Assembly: GCF_030433895.1 (NCBI RefSeq) | Contig: NZ_JARUXE010000015.1 | Coordinates: 1-64,000 of the forward strand | Direction: 5' to 3' | Origin: Arthrobacter sp. PsM3 | GTDB taxonomy: Bacteria > Actinomycetota > Actinomycetes > Actinomycetales > Micrococcaceae | Length of the DNA: 64,000 bases | Part shown: positions 28,521-36,730 of the stretch, in pieces | Position numbering within the stretch: position 1 is the stretch's first letter | Layout: each line of letters opens with the position of its first letter | Notes under the pieces: model-generated | The model's input: only the letters and a program-made list of their open reading frames with translations | What the model was told of the DNA's origin: nothing | The model's database searches: none | Made by a program: the position numbers and the translations under genes

Positions 28521-30113
28521 TCAGACGTGGCCGGGGGTCAGTTTCCGAAGATCGGCCTTCCGGATCTTGCCGCTCGCGGTCCTGGGCATTTCTGCCACGA
28601 AGACCACTGATTTGGGGATCTTGTAACGAGCGAGCCGGCCCTCCAGGTGGGAGCGAAGCTGCTCTTCCGTCAGTTGGGCACCCTCCCGCAGGAGCACCAC
28701 GGCCCGCGGCACTTCGCCCCATTTCTCGTCCGGCACGCCGATCACCGCGACACTTCCGACGACGTCGAGCTCGGCGATGGCTTGTTCCACCTCGGCCGGG
28801 TAGATATTCTCCCCGCCGGAGATGATCATGTCCTTGAGCCGGTCGGAGATGAACACGAAACCGTCCGGGTCCTTGTAGCCCATGTCCCCGGATTTGAACC
28901 AGCCGTCAGCGGTGTAGGAATCCGCTGAGGCCTCGGGCCGGTTCCAGTACTGGTGGATGACGTTGGGTCCCTTGATCTGGATCTCCCCCACCGTCCCTGG
29001 CGCGGCCGGGCCGGCCGCCGGATCCACGGGATCAGCCACCCGGACTTCGGTGAAGAAGTGCGGCAGCCCCGAGGACCCTGCCTTGTCCCGGGACCTGGCC
29101 GCCGGCAACGTGGTGGCGCCGGGCGCCGTCTCGGTCATGCCGTAGCCGTTGGAGAAGCGCAGCCCCCGGCGTTCGTATGCTTCCAGGACCCGCATGGGCA
29201 CGGCGGACCCGCCACACGTCAATTTGTTCAGCGAACTGAGGTCCGTGGCGTCCCAGTCCGGGTGCTCGCACAGCATCTGATAGGTGGTGGGCACCCCGCT
29301 GATGGTTGTTGCGTGGTGCCGCTGGATCAGCTCCAGCGTCCGGCGGGGATCGAACTTGGCTTCCAGGACCACGGTGCCGCCCTTCAGCAGCGTGGGCAGG
29401 ACACCCATGTCCAGGGAAGCCACATGGAACATCGGTGAGATCATGAGGGCCACATCGGTGGAGGCAAAGTCGAAGTCGACCAGCACGTTGACGCAGTTCC
29501 ACGTGATGTTTCCGTGTGTCAGGAGTGCACCTTTGGGGTTTCCAGTTGTTCCGGAGGTGTAGAGAATCATGGCGGCGTCGTCCAGGCCCACGGGCTCGTC
29601 CGGCGGGAGCGCCGCCCCGGAGGCGATCACGGCCTCCATCCCCTCCACCACGGTTCCCCTGGCAGCACGGCCGCCGCCAGTGCCGCCGTCGGGCACCGTC
29701 CTGCCGGGTCCGGTTTCATCGGCGACGACGATTCGCCCGGCCACCGCGGTCCCCGCCGAGCCGCGCTCCGCAGGTTCCGTGAGCGCCGCAGTGTGGACCA
29801 GCAGGACTGCGCCGCTGTCCCGGAGCTGGAACTGGATTTCGGGCGGCGCGAGCCGGGTGTTCAGCGGGACGAAGACCGCCCCCGCCAGGCCGGCGGCGAA
29901 CAGGGTCTCCAGAAAGGAGGGATCGTTATCGCCCAGGTAGGCCACCCGGTCGCCTTTGCTCACGCCGCGGTCCCGGAGGGCGTTGGCGAGACGGGCGGAA
30001 CGTTCCGCGAGCTCGGCATAGCTGAGCTCCCTGTCCCCTGCGATGACAGCGGTTTTGCTGCCGGACTTCGGGCGGCGACGTTGCAGCCATGAGCCGATGC
30101 CAAAATTTTCCAC
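28521..30113 (-). CDS. phdA: Acyl-CoA ligase, phenylpropanoid type (PhdA-like)
   Basis: A 530-residue AMP-forming ligase that should activate a cinnamic or phenylpropionic acid to its CoA thioester. Motifs in order are the P-loop LYTSGTTGNPKGALLTHGN, NGYGMTETAPG, DGWFKSGDMGYKDPDGFVF, SDRLKDMIISGGENIYPAEV and the C-terminal catalytic lysine in PRTASGKIRKADL. GTG 30113 has AAAGGA upstream. It is the last gene of a six-gene operon whose make-up equals the Corynebacterium glutamicum phd cluster, which gives it its likely role. Substrate range is inferred from context, not from active-site residues. Confidence 0.8.
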   Translation of the reverse strand: MENFGIGSWLQRRRPKSGSKTAVIAGDRELSYAELAERSARLANALRDRGVSKGDRVAYLGDNDPSFLETLFAAGLAGAVFVPLNTRLAPPEIQFQLRDSGAVLLVHTAALTEPAERGSAGTAVAGRIVVADETGPGRTVPDGGTGGGRAARGTVVEGMEAVIASGAALPPDEPVGLDDAAMILYTSGTTGNPKGALLTHGNITWNCVNVLVDFDFASTDVALMISPMFHVASLDMGVLPTLLKGGTVVLEAKFDPRRTLELIQRHHATTISGVPTTYQMLCEHPDWDATDLSSLNKLTCGGSAVPMRVLEAYERRGLRFSNGYGMTETAPGATTLPAARSRDKAGSSGLPHFFTEVRVADPVDPAAGPAAPGTVGEIQIKGPNVIHQYWNRPEASADSYTADGWFKSGDMGYKDPDGFVFISDRLKDMIISGGENIYPAEVEQAIAELDVVGSVAVIGVPDEKWGEVPRAVVLLREGAQLTEEQLRSHLEGRLARYKIPKSVVFVAEMPRTASGKIRKADLRKLTPGHV

Positions 30114-30166
30114 GGCGAATCCTTTCTACTGTGAGGTTAGCCCGTTGGACTGGACCCGATGAAGGG

Positions 30167-31531
30167 TCAGGCCTGGACGGTCTGGAGGTCGTTGTTCTTC
30201 GGTTCCCGGGTCAGCAGGATAAAGACGATGGAGACCACCGACATGATCGCCAGGTACCAGACCACCGACGCCGTGTCCTGGCCTGAGTCCTTGAAGATCT
30301 GGGCCACGATGCCCGGAGTGAAACCGGCGCCAAGCAAAGTTGCCAACTGGTAGCCCAGGGATGCGCCGGTATAGCGGGAGGTGGTGCCGAACTGCTCGGA
30401 CACGAACGCCGCCAGAGGACCGAACAGGGTGGAATGAATCATCAGGCCGATTGCGAAAGCCACGAAGATCAGCATGATGTTGTTGGAGGAGAGCAGCTGG
30501 AACATCGGCACCAGGTAAATGATGAAGAGCACCAGCCCGCCGATCATCACCGGCCGCCGTCCCACCTTGTCGGAGAGCCTGCCGCCCATGATCACAAACA
30601 CGATGGAGATCAGGGAGGCTGCGGCAAACGCGTACAGCACGCCCTGGCGGTCGGCGCCCTTAGAGACGGCATAGGTGACCGAGAACGTGGCCAGAACCAC
30701 CTGAAGTGCGAAGCCTGCCGCACCGGCAAGCATGGTGAAGATCAGGGTCTTGGGCCGCCGCAGGACCTGCACCAGGGGTGTGGGCCGCTTCGCCGTGGTT
30801 CCGGCACCGCTTCCTTGCGCTGTGTCTTCACGTTCGGCCTTTTCCTGCTCTATGGCGGCTTTGAAGATGGGGCTTTCGGAAACCTTGAGCCGGACGAACA
30901 TGCCCACGCCCAGCAGCACGAAGGAGAGCAGGAACGGCACGCGCCAGCCCCAGGCCAGGAACTGCTCGTTCGGCAACGCGGCGAACGCACCCATAACCAG
31001 GGTGCCAAGTACGGCACCGGTCGGCGCCCCGGCGTTGACGAACGAGGCGGCGAATCCACGTTTGCCCGATTCGGAGTGCTCCAGCGCCATCAGGGCCGCT
31101 CCGCCCCACTCGCCGCCCACAGCGATGCCCTGGAAGACACGGAGAATCACGAGGAGCACCGCGCCCCAGGGACCGGCCACGGAGGCACCCGGAACCAGCC
31201 CGATCAGGGTGGAGGCCATGCCCATGACCAGCATGGAGATGATCAGCATGTTCTTGCGGCCCATCCGGTCGCCGAAGTGGCCGAAGATGATGCCACCGAC
31301 CGGGCGGGCTACGTAGCCCGCGGCGAAGGTGCCGTAGGCGGCCACGACGCCCACCCAGTCGTCCATGCCGCTGAAGAAAACTTTCGGGAAGACGATCGCT
31401 GCGGCGGTGGCATAGAGGAGGAAGTCGTAGTACTCGATCGTGCTGCCCAGGTAGCTGGAGGCAATGACGGTGCGCGCTTCCTTGCGTCGCTCGGCGGTGC
31501 CCATAGCCTGAAGCTGAGTGAGTCCTGACAT
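30167..31531 (-). CDS. phdT: MFS transporter, metabolite:H+ symporter family (PhdT-like)
   Basis: A 454-residue, 12-helix transporter of the MHS branch (shikimate, proline/betaine and aromatic acid symporters). The family motif GHFGDRMGRKNMLI lies between helices 2 and 3, and GRLSDKVGRRPVMIGG is the matching loop in the second half. ASSYLGSTIEYYDFLLYATA near the start is typical of MHS proteins. Its place between the ligase and hydratase genes suggests uptake of the phenylpropanoid substrate. ATG 31531 is the start. Confidence 0.83.
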   Translation of the reverse strand: MSGLTQLQAMGTAERRKEARTVIASSYLGSTIEYYDFLLYATAAAIVFPKVFFSGMDDWVGVVAAYGTFAAGYVARPVGGIIFGHFGDRMGRKNMLIISMLVMGMASTLIGLVPGASVAGPWGAVLLVILRVFQGIAVGGEWGGAALMALEHSESGKRGFAASFVNAGAPTGAVLGTLVMGAFAALPNEQFLAWGWRVPFLLSFVLLGVGMFVRLKVSESPIFKAAIEQEKAEREDTAQGSGAGTTAKRPTPLVQVLRRPKTLIFTMLAGAAGFALQVVLATFSVTYAVSKGADRQGVLYAFAAASLISIVFVIMGGRLSDKVGRRPVMIGGLVLFIIYLVPMFQLLSSNNIMLIFVAFAIGLMIHSTLFGPLAAFVSEQFGTTSRYTGASLGYQLATLLGAGFTPGIVAQIFKDSGQDTASVVWYLAIMSVVSIVFILLTREPKNNDLQTVQA

Positions 31532-31574
31532 GGTTGTTCCTTTGGACAGAGGGAGGGTTCTTGGAGAGAGCTTT

Positions 31575-32030
31575 TTACTTGTAGAAGCGAGCGAGGAATT
31601 CCGCGACGACTGCGGGGCGCTCCTGGCCTTCGATCTCGATGGTGTTGGCGACCTTGATCTGGGCGCCCCCCTTGACCTCGGTCACTTCGCTAATGGTGGA
31701 CCGCATCCGAATCCGAGCGCCCACCTTGACCGGGGACGTGAAGCGCACCTTGTCCAGTCCGTAGTTGACCTTCGTCGTGACGCCGTCGACGTCGAACAGC
31801 TCGCCCCAGAACGGGATGATGAGCGAGAGGGTGAGGAAGCCGTGGGCGATCGGGGCCCCGAAAGGTCCGTCCTTGGCGCGCTCCGGGTCCACGTGGATCC
31901 ACTGATCATCGCCGGTGGCGTCGGCGAACTTGTTGATCTGTTCCTGGGTGATTTCGCGGTACTCGGTGACACCGAGGTCGGTGCCGGCGAGGGTGAGCAG
32001 CTTGTCGAAGTCGACGACGAGGTTGGGCAT
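31575..32030 (-). CDS. phdE: MaoC-type enoyl-CoA hydratase (PhdE-like)
   Basis: A 151-residue hot-dog fold hydratase. The catalytic MaoC/hydratase-2 motif is DQWIHVDPERAKDGPFGAPIAHGFLT, with the Asp-His pair at about residues 41 and 46. It should hydrate the cinnamoyl-CoA double bond to 3-hydroxyacyl-CoA. ATG 32030 has the excellent Shine-Dalgarno CCAGGAGGACTCC in front. It lies between the acyl-CoA dehydrogenase and the transporter in the operon. Confidence 0.85.
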   Translation of the reverse strand: MPNLVVDFDKLLTLAGTDLGVTEYREITQEQINKFADATGDDQWIHVDPERAKDGPFGAPIAHGFLTLSLIIPFWGELFDVDGVTTKVNYGLDKVRFTSPVKVGARIRMRSTISEVTEVKGGAQIKVANTIEIEGQERPAVVAEFLARFYK

Positions 32031-32114
32031 GGAGTCCTCCTGGAGGGCTGGGTGGGGTAGGGAATTGTCCGACGACGGTGCCGGAGCGGGGTGCGATGAT
32101 TCAGTTCGGGAGGC

Positions 32115-33341
32115 TCAGCGGGTGAAGGCGCTTTCGCCGGTGAGAGCGCGGCCGACGATCAGGGCGTTGATCTCGTGGGTGCCCTCGTAGGAATAGACAG
32201 CCTCGGCATCGGCGTGGAACCTGGCGACATCAGTGTCCAGCGTGATGCCATTGCCGCCCACCACTTCGCGGGCCAGAGCCACGGTCTCGCGCATCAGCAG
32301 GGACGTCTGCATCTTGGCCAGGGCGGAGTCCTGGTCCCGGTAGATGCCCTTGTCCTGCTGCTCCGTCAGCCGGACCACGAGGGACAGCGACGAGGTGACG
32401 TTTCCGAGCATCCGGGCCAACTTCTCCTGGACCAGCTGGAAAGAGCCCACCGGACGGCCGAACTGCTTCCTTTCGGTGACGTACCGGAGTGCGGCTTCGA
32501 AGGCTCCGGCCTGGATTCCGGTGGCGATCCAGGCGACGTCCGAGCGCATGGCCCGCAGCATCGCGGCCACGTCCCGGAAGGAGTCCACGTTGTGCAGGCG
32601 CATGGATTCAGGCACCCGCACCCCGTCGAGAGTGATGTGGGCGTTCTGCATCATTCGCAGCGCCGTTTTGCGGTGGATCTTCTCCAAGGTCACGCCAGCA
32701 GCGTCGCGGTCCACGAGGAAGGCCTTGACCTGCCCGTCCGCGGTGTCGCGGGCGAACACGGCCAGGACGTCGGCGGTGGCGGCGCCGCCGATCCAGCGTT
32801 TCGCGCCGTCCAGGACCCAGGTGTCCCCGTCAGGACCGGCCTCACGCCGCGCCGTCGTCGCGAGTCCGCCGGCGATGTCCGAGCCGGACTCCGGCTCGGT
32901 CAGCGAGAAGACCCCCTTCAGCGAGAAGTCGATGACCTTCGGCATCCACTCGATCTGCTGTTCCGCGGAGGCGCCGACCCGGATAGCCGTCCGGAACAGT
33001 CCGGCCTGGGCGGTGTAAAAGGTAGCGAGGGAGGCGTCGGTGCGGGCGAGTTCGAAGATTCGGAAACCCTGATAGATACCCCGGGCCGGCGTTCGCCCTG
33101 CACCCGGGGCGCCGGTCAGTTCCGCGGGTTCCATCAGGTCCAGTCCGATCAGCGGCTGTGCCAGCTGATCCGGGAATTCACCGCGTTCCCAGTAGTCAGC
33201 GAGCAACGGCCGGGCTTTCTCGTCGAGGAACGTACGCAGCCTGCCCAGCACGCGGCGCTCGTCCGCCGTCAACAGGGACTCGGCGTCGTAGTAGTCGCAG
33301 ACACCGTACAGCCTCGTCTGGTTTTCGGTAGCGACTGACAT
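32115..33341 (-). CDS. phdD: Acyl-CoA dehydrogenase (PhdD-like)
   Basis: A 408-residue FAD flavoprotein that should desaturate the saturated side chain of arylpropionyl-CoA. FSLTEPESGSDIAGGLATTA is the FAD/substrate signature, with GAKRWIGGAATADVLAVFA following. YVTERKQFGRPVGSFQLVQEKLA is the second family signature. The C-terminal VGGNGITLDTDVARFHADAE and YSYEGTHEINALIVGRALTG carry the catalytic-base area. ATG 33341 is the start; a longer in-frame reading upstream overlaps the amidohydrolase and is rejected. It begins 1 base after the amidohydrolase stop. Confidence 0.88.
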   Translation of the reverse strand: MSVATENQTRLYGVCDYYDAESLLTADERRVLGRLRTFLDEKARPLLADYWERGEFPDQLAQPLIGLDLMEPAELTGAPGAGRTPARGIYQGFRIFELARTDASLATFYTAQAGLFRTAIRVGASAEQQIEWMPKVIDFSLKGVFSLTEPESGSDIAGGLATTARREAGPDGDTWVLDGAKRWIGGAATADVLAVFARDTADGQVKAFLVDRDAAGVTLEKIHRKTALRMMQNAHITLDGVRVPESMRLHNVDSFRDVAAMLRAMRSDVAWIATGIQAGAFEAALRYVTERKQFGRPVGSFQLVQEKLARMLGNVTSSLSLVVRLTEQQDKGIYRDQDSALAKMQTSLLMRETVALAREVVGGNGITLDTDVARFHADAEAVYSYEGTHEINALIVGRALTGESAFTR

Positions 33342-33342
33342 C

Positions 33343-34236
33343 TCAGCCTCCCAGCCCGAGCAGGCGCACTGCGTTGTGCTTGAGGATCTTGGGCCTGACC
33401 TCGTCCTTGAGCGGCAGGTCCGCGAAGGCTCCCAGCCATTTCTGCGGTGTGATGAGCGGGAAGTCGGTGCCGAACAGGACCTTGTCCTGCAGCACCGAAT
33501 TGGCCATCCGCACCAGGGATTCCGGGAAGTACTTGGGGGACCAGCCGGAGAGGTCGATGAAGACGTTGGACTTGTGGGTGGCGATGGAGTTGGCCTCGTC
33601 CTGCCATGGCACGGACGGGTGGGCCATGATGATTTGCAGTTCAGGGAAGTCCGCTGCGACTGCGTCGAGCAGCAGCGGGTTCGAGTAGCCGAGCTTGATG
33701 CCGTACCCGCCGGGGAGCCCGGCGCCCATGCCATTCTGTCCGGTGTGGAAAATGGCCGGGAGGCCAAGTTCCTGCAGCGCTTCCCAGAGCGGGTAGAACT
33801 GTTCGCTCGAGGGGTCGAAGCCCTGCAGGGACGGGTGGAACTTGAAGCCGCGGGCACCGAGGTCGATGGCCTGGCGCTTGGCGCCCTGGATGGCCTCGGC
33901 GCCGGTGCGGGGATCCACGCTGCCGAAAGGGATCAGCACATCGTTGTTCCGGGCGGCACCGGCGATGAGCTCCTCGATGCTGTTGGGTTCGTGCTTGAGC
34001 TGGGTGCGGGCATCAACGGTGAACACGACGGCGGCCATGTTCAGGGCGCGGTAGGTCTCGGCGATCCGGTCCAGCGACGGGGTCCGGTCCTCGGCCCTGA
34101 AATATTTGGCCGAAGCTTCGGTCAGGGCCGGCGGGAGGGACGGGTGGCCGTGGCCGTCCACCTCGAGGTGGACGTGCATGTCGATCGCGTCGAGCTTTGA
34201 GGCAGCGATGCCGAGTTCATAACGCTGGGCGGCCAT
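33343..34236 (-). CDS. phdC: Amidohydrolase-2 family hydrolase (PhdC-like)
   Basis: A 297-residue TIM-barrel metal-dependent hydrolase. Metal and catalytic positions appear in AIDMHVHLE (strand 1), RGFKFHPSLQGFDP, AIFHTGQNG, IIMAHPSVPWQDEA and VLFGTDFPL (strand 8 Asp). In the phd/cou pathways the amidohydrolase replaces a thiolase and cleaves the 3-ketoacyl-CoA side chain, releasing acetyl-CoA and an aromatic acid; here that role is inferred from gene order. ATG 34236 is used. The gene begins 1 base after the SDR stop. Confidence 0.83.
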   Translation of the reverse strand: MAAQRYELGIAASKLDAIDMHVHLEVDGHGHPSLPPALTEASAKYFRAEDRTPSLDRIAETYRALNMAAVVFTVDARTQLKHEPNSIEELIAGAARNNDVLIPFGSVDPRTGAEAIQGAKRQAIDLGARGFKFHPSLQGFDPSSEQFYPLWEALQELGLPAIFHTGQNGMGAGLPGGYGIKLGYSNPLLLDAVAADFPELQIIMAHPSVPWQDEANSIATHKSNVFIDLSGWSPKYFPESLVRMANSVLQDKVLFGTDFPLITPQKWLGAFADLPLKDEVRPKILKHNAVRLLGLGG

Positions 34237-34237
34237 G

Positions 34238-35173
34238 TCAGCGGACCTCGGCCGGTTCGGGCTTGAGTTCTTCGGGAAGCGGCAGGAAGTCCTCGCCAAC
34301 GCTTTGCAGCTTGTCGCCGAAGAGTGCGCCGAAGTCCTCCACGAGGTCCTGGTAGCCCCAGCCGCCTTCGCGGTACTCGGTGGCCGCAGCCTCGGGGTGG
34401 GTCCAGAGCTGCAGGCGGTCACCGCCGGCACCAATCGCCTGCCCGGTAATGCCGGCCGCCTCATCGGAGGCGAGGAACGCGACAAGTCCCGCGACGTCGT
34501 CAGCGGTGCCGAAACCCAGATTGTGCCGGAAAAAGGCCGGCATGGCCTCGCCGCGCTCGTCCGCAGCGACCGCCTTCTGGAAGTACGGGACAGTCTTGGT
34601 CATGGCGGTGGCGGCCACCGGGATCACGGCGTTGGCGGTCACCCCGGCCTTCTTCATTTCCAGCGCCCACGTGCGGACCATGCCGACGATCCCGGCCTTG
34701 GCCGCCGCGTAGTTGGTCTGGCCGAAGTTGCCGCGCTGGCCGGTGGGCGAGCCGATGGTGATGATGCGGCCGGCGATGCCGTTTTCCTTGAAGTAGGCGA
34801 ACGCTTCACGGGCGCAGGTGAAGGTGCCCTTGAGATGGACGTTGATCACGAGGTCGAAGTCCTCGTCCGTCATCTTCAGCAGGGATTTGTCCCGCAGGAT
34901 GCCGGCGTTGGTGACGAGGATGTCGAGCCGGCCGAACTCCGTGACGGCTGCCTGCACGAGTTGCCTGGCAACTTCGGAGCTGCCCACCGGAGCGACGACG
35001 GCGACCGCGCGGCCGCCGTCTGCCTCGACCGTCCGGACCGCTTCGGCGGCCACCTCGGCATCCACGTCATTGATAACCACGGCGGCGCCCTGGCGGGCGA
35101 GTTCCCGGGCGTATGCCAAGCCCAGGCCGCGGCCGCTTCCGGTGACGATTGCTACTTTCCCTGACAGGCTCAT
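34238..35173 (-). CDS. phdB: Short-chain dehydrogenase, 3-hydroxyacyl-CoA type (PhdB-like)
   Basis: A 311-residue SDR. Its NAD motif is VTGSGRGLGLAYARELARQG, followed by NNAG-equivalent LVTNAGILRDKSL, a catalytic Ser in TIGSPTGQRGN and the Y-x3-K pair in NYAAAKAGIVGM. Compared with classical FabG it has a C-terminal extension of about 50 residues (EYREGGWGYQDLVEDFGALF), as in peroxisomal MFE-2-type dehydrogenases. It should oxidise the 3-hydroxyacyl-CoA. ATG 35173 follows AAAGGAG. It is the first gene of the operon, transcribed from a TTGACA-N17-TCTAAT promoter. Confidence 0.87.
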   Translation of the reverse strand: MSLSGKVAIVTGSGRGLGLAYARELARQGAAVVINDVDAEVAAEAVRTVEADGGRAVAVVAPVGSSEVARQLVQAAVTEFGRLDILVTNAGILRDKSLLKMTDEDFDLVINVHLKGTFTCAREAFAYFKENGIAGRIITIGSPTGQRGNFGQTNYAAAKAGIVGMVRTWALEMKKAGVTANAVIPVAATAMTKTVPYFQKAVAADERGEAMPAFFRHNLGFGTADDVAGLVAFLASDEAAGITGQAIGAGGDRLQLWTHPEAAATEYREGGWGYQDLVEDFGALFGDKLQSVGEDFLPLPEELKPEPAEVR

Positions 35174-35253
35174 GCTGCTCCTTTGCACTGCGCCTTGCGG
35201 CGGCTATCCCCGGGAGCCTGCGGTGTGATCCACATCTCCCTTGACTGCTTTCA

Positions 35254-35282
35254 ATTAGAAACTTAATCCTTGAAAATGTCAA
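35254..35282 (-). promoter_or_regulatory. phdB: Promoter of the phd operon with overlapping operator
   Basis: On the minus strand, -35 TTGACA (35282-35277), 17 bases, -10 TCTAAT (35259-35254). The -35 is part of TTGACATTTTCAA (35282-35270), which matches at 10 of 13 positions the perfect palindrome in front of the divergent MarR gene. It is a likely PhdR binding site that blocks the promoter. Confidence 0.65.
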
Positions 35283-35418
35283 TCATTTATTTATGCATGC
35301 AATATGCACTGCGGCCTGGGCCTTCTTCACGCACTCACCGCCCTGAGCCGGGAAGTGTCACCCGCCACCCTCGCCGCCCCGGGTCACGCCTTTCGCCGCC
35401 ATGTCCCGCGTGGGATCA

Positions 35419-35431
35419 TTGAATAATTCAA
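35419..35431. promoter_or_regulatory. phdR: Palindromic operator in front of phdR
   Basis: TTGAATAATTCAA is a perfect 13-base palindrome 33 bases before the phdR ATG. Together with the related site over the phdB promoter it suggests autoregulation plus repression of the catabolic operon. Confidence 0.6.
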
Positions 35432-35463
35432 CGACCGGCTGGCCACCCGCCGCGAAAGGCACC

Positions 35464-35958
35464 ATGACACAACAGGTAAACGACGCCACCGAAAGCTCCG
35501 GCGGGGCTTCAGCGCGACTGGCGGAATCAAGCATCAGCACCGATATCGGCTTCCTTCTGGCCAAGCTGCACGCCGCCGGCAGCGTTCTCAACAACGCCGC
35601 CCTTGCGGAATTCGGGCTGAAAGAGCGGTCTTACTCCGTTCTGGCGCTGGCCTGCGGCGACCTGGGACCCACCCAGCGCGAACTGGCCGAGTTTCTCAGC
35701 CTTGACCCCAGCCAGATCGTCGCCCTCATTGACGAACTGGAACAGCGCGGCCTGGTCGAAAGAAAGCCGGGAATCTCGGACCGGCGGCAGAAACTGGTGG
35801 CCGCCACCGAGGGGGGCCGCACACTCCACGCTGCCGCCCAGAACGCAACCCAGGCCGCGGAATCGCGCCAGCTGGAAATGCTTACCGGCGAGGAGGTGGC
35901 CTCCTTACGGTCCATTCTCCGCAAGGCCGTCTGGTCCGGGAATCCGGCGGACAGATAG
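35464..35958 (+). CDS. phdR: MarR family regulator of the phd cluster
   Basis: A 164-residue MarR repressor. The winged helix-turn-helix includes LGPTQRELAEFLSLDPSQIVALIDELEQ and the wing GLVERKPGISDRRQK. ATG 35464 (MTQQVND) has GAAAGG upstream; a longer in-frame start at 35401 would run through the palindrome and is rejected. It is divergent from a full phenylpropanoid catabolic operon. In the C. glutamicum and Rhodococcus relatives (PhdR, CouR), a MarR protein represses the cluster and is released by the CoA thioester of the substrate; the same is inferred here. Confidence 0.82.
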   Translation: MTQQVNDATESSGGASARLAESSISTDIGFLLAKLHAAGSVLNNAALAEFGLKERSYSVLALACGDLGPTQRELAEFLSLDPSQIVALIDELEQRGLVERKPGISDRRQKLVAATEGGRTLHAAAQNATQAAESRQLEMLTGEEVASLRSILRKAVWSGNPADR

Positions 35959-36163
35959 TTCACTCGGCTGCCCGCGCCAAGGCTCGGGAGCAGGGATTCC
36001 ACCGAGCCCGCAGCAATGGCAAAACTGCTCCCCGTTCACCGAGGTCGGGGCAGTGGACGCGGCAACCAGACATTATGACAGTTCGAATTACAAGTGTGAC
36101 AACGTTGTAATACGCGTACCCCCGAAACTAGCCAAGAGCACCCGCATGATCCATGCTTGCTCT

Positions 36164-36730
36164 ATGACCTCAACGTCGAGCCAGTACCGGATCATCGCGG
36201 TCTGCACCGGGAACATCTGCCGGTCGCCGATGGCCGAACTGATGCTGGCGGAGGCCCTCGCCGCGGAGCGCCTGCGTGGCGCCGTCGTCGATTCCGCCGG
36301 AACCACAGCCTACGAGGCGGGCCGCCCGATTGACCCGCGGGCCGCGCGCAAGCTCGCTGCCCACAGCATCCCTTCGGACAGCCACGTGGCGCGCGAATGG
36401 CGGGCAGAGTGGTTCCAGACCCGCGAACTCATCCTGGCCCTGGACGTGGACCACTTCGGTTGGCTGCAGCAGGCGGCGCCGGACCGCGGGTCGCTGTCCA
36501 AGATCCGGATGCTGCGCAGCTTCGATCCGGCCGTCGCGGGCAAGGACCCCCTAGACCAGGGCATCGAAGACCCCTGGTACGGCGGCCACGCGGATTTCGA
36601 CCTCACCTGGAACCTGATCCACGCCGCACTTCCCGGGATCGTGGCGCACGTCCGGGCCGAGCTCGCCCAGCGCGGACAGGCGGACGGGCAACCCGGCACG
36701 GCAGGGCGGCGGGTACGCTCTATTTCATGA
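36164..36730 (+). CDS. Low-molecular-weight protein tyrosine phosphatase
   Basis: A 188-residue arsenate-reductase-fold phosphatase. The P-loop CTGNICRS gives nucleophile C14 and R20, and the general acid Asp lies in the DPWYGG loop near residue 140. Such enzymes act on phosphotyrosine proteins or, in some actinobacteria, in polysaccharide regulation. ATG 36164 is chosen; ATG 36146 just upstream is also in frame. A low-GC stretch with TTACAA (36088-36093) and TTGTAA (36105-36110) precedes it and may be its promoter or operator region. Its stop overlaps the next gene in ATGA. Confidence 0.88.
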   Translation: MTSTSSQYRIIAVCTGNICRSPMAELMLAEALAAERLRGAVVDSAGTTAYEAGRPIDPRAARKLAAHSIPSDSHVAREWRAEWFQTRELILALDVDHFGWLQQAAPDRGSLSKIRMLRSFDPAVAGKDPLDQGIEDPWYGGHADFDLTWNLIHAALPGIVAHVRAELAQRGQADGQPGTAGRRVRSIS

